Part shown: piece by piece, positions 63,853-64,000 of the stretch
Layout of the letters: every line of letters starts with the position of its first letter
How positions within the stretch are numbered: position 1 is the first letter of the stretch
From: Platanthera guangdongensis
Taxonomy: Eukaryota; Streptophyta; Magnoliopsida; Asparagales; Orchidaceae
NCBI GenBank assembly: GCA_039583875.1
Contig: CM077166.1
Span: 93,156,094 to 93,220,093 of the forward strand
DNA: 64,000 bases
Direction of reading: 5' to 3'
Made by a program: the position numbers and the translations under genes
Notes under the pieces: model-generated
Databases searched by the model: none
What the model saw: the letters and a program-made list of their open reading frames with translations, nothing else
Told to the model about the DNA's origin: nothing

Positions 63853-64000
63853 CTATGTAAGGTGACAACTTTTGGTTCTTCTAACTGCTATCTGGATATC
63901 ACACATATATAATATATATCTCTGTGATGGTTCTGCTCTGTGTCTTGTTATTGTTGTTTTTATGTTTTTCTGACTGTATGATGTTGTTTGTTTTTCAAAA
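63853..64000 (+). other. Start of the 3' untranslated region of element H
   Basis: T-rich sequence with an AT-rich palindromic stretch (ATATATAATATATAT, about 63905-63919). No ORF and no LTR start before the edge. Confidence 0.6.

Larger units (their letters stand above)
44325..64000 (+). mobile_element. Element H: SIRE-like Ty1/copia with open gag and pol, host of element G
   Basis: Starts with LTR TGTTGGAACACC at 44325. A tRNA-Met primer site, gag, pol and ORF3 follow on the plus strand. ORF3 is split by element G (51828-60912). The 3' LTR is past the right edge. The left duplication copy should be CCATG (44320-44324). Gag and pol show no stop, so H is the best-preserved element here apart from the G insertion. 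Confidence 0.9.

Noticed and set aside
1..64000. Host genes, tRNAs, rRNA or endogenous pararetrovirus
   Set aside because: All long ORFs map to LTR retrotransposon parts; no movement-protein or coat-type motifs and no structured RNA gene were seen.

Overview
This window looks like intergenic DNA of a flowering plant, filled almost entirely by LTR retrotransposons nested inside one another. The signs are plant-type Ty1/copia (SIRE/Maximus-like) and Ty3/gypsy (Tekay/Del-like, Tat-like, Athila-like) elements, LTRs with TG...CA ends, and primer-binding sites for plant initiator tRNA-Met or tRNA-Asp. I found no host gene, rRNA, tRNA, CRISPR array or bacterial feature. The species cannot be told from the sequence.

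I resolve eight elements, A to H. C (SIRE-like copia, minus strand) is the oldest frame. On the left, C is broken in its reverse transcriptase by B (non-autonomous Athila-like element, plus strand, ends at 8981). B is broken in its 5' LTR by A (copia, minus strand, LTR 1984-3828, running off the left edge). C's 5' LTR (from 13323) is broken at 13731/13732 by D (SIRE-like copia, minus strand). D's gag is broken twice: by E (Tat-like gypsy, minus strand, 24453-44095, duplication AATCT) and, one base before its ATG, by H (SIRE-like copia, plus strand, from 44325 past the right edge). E holds F (Tekay-like, plus strand, 31166-40676, duplication TACCC). H holds G (same family as F, 51828-60912, duplication GGCTT). 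Nesting reaches four levels (C>D>E>F and C>D>H>G).

State of the elements: A, C and D are decayed. E has near-identical LTRs (2 differences in 683 by eye) but has lost RT, RNase H and most of integrase; it carries two intron-containing genes on the strand opposite gag and an 86-bp minisatellite. F and G have intact gag but lesions in pol. H has open gag and pol, and its third ORF is interrupted only by G.

Points of most interest: (1) in F and G the gag frame has a stop directly before it and no early ATG, but a first-ATG mini-exon in the LTR joins it in phase across an intron that contains the primer-binding site, and a 76-nt intron lies between gag and pol; (2) every element carries its own short word, usually palindromic, arrayed upstream of the LTR TATA box, and some words are shared between copia and gypsy elements; (3) in D and H the same array plus a TATA-like box recurs upstream of ORF3, as if ORF3 had its own promoter; (4) in H the array word is also translated inside gag as an Ser/Asn/Arg repeat; (5) E carries two spliced antisense genes, each with a TATA box. 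All readings are by eye; splice sites and promoters are predictions.
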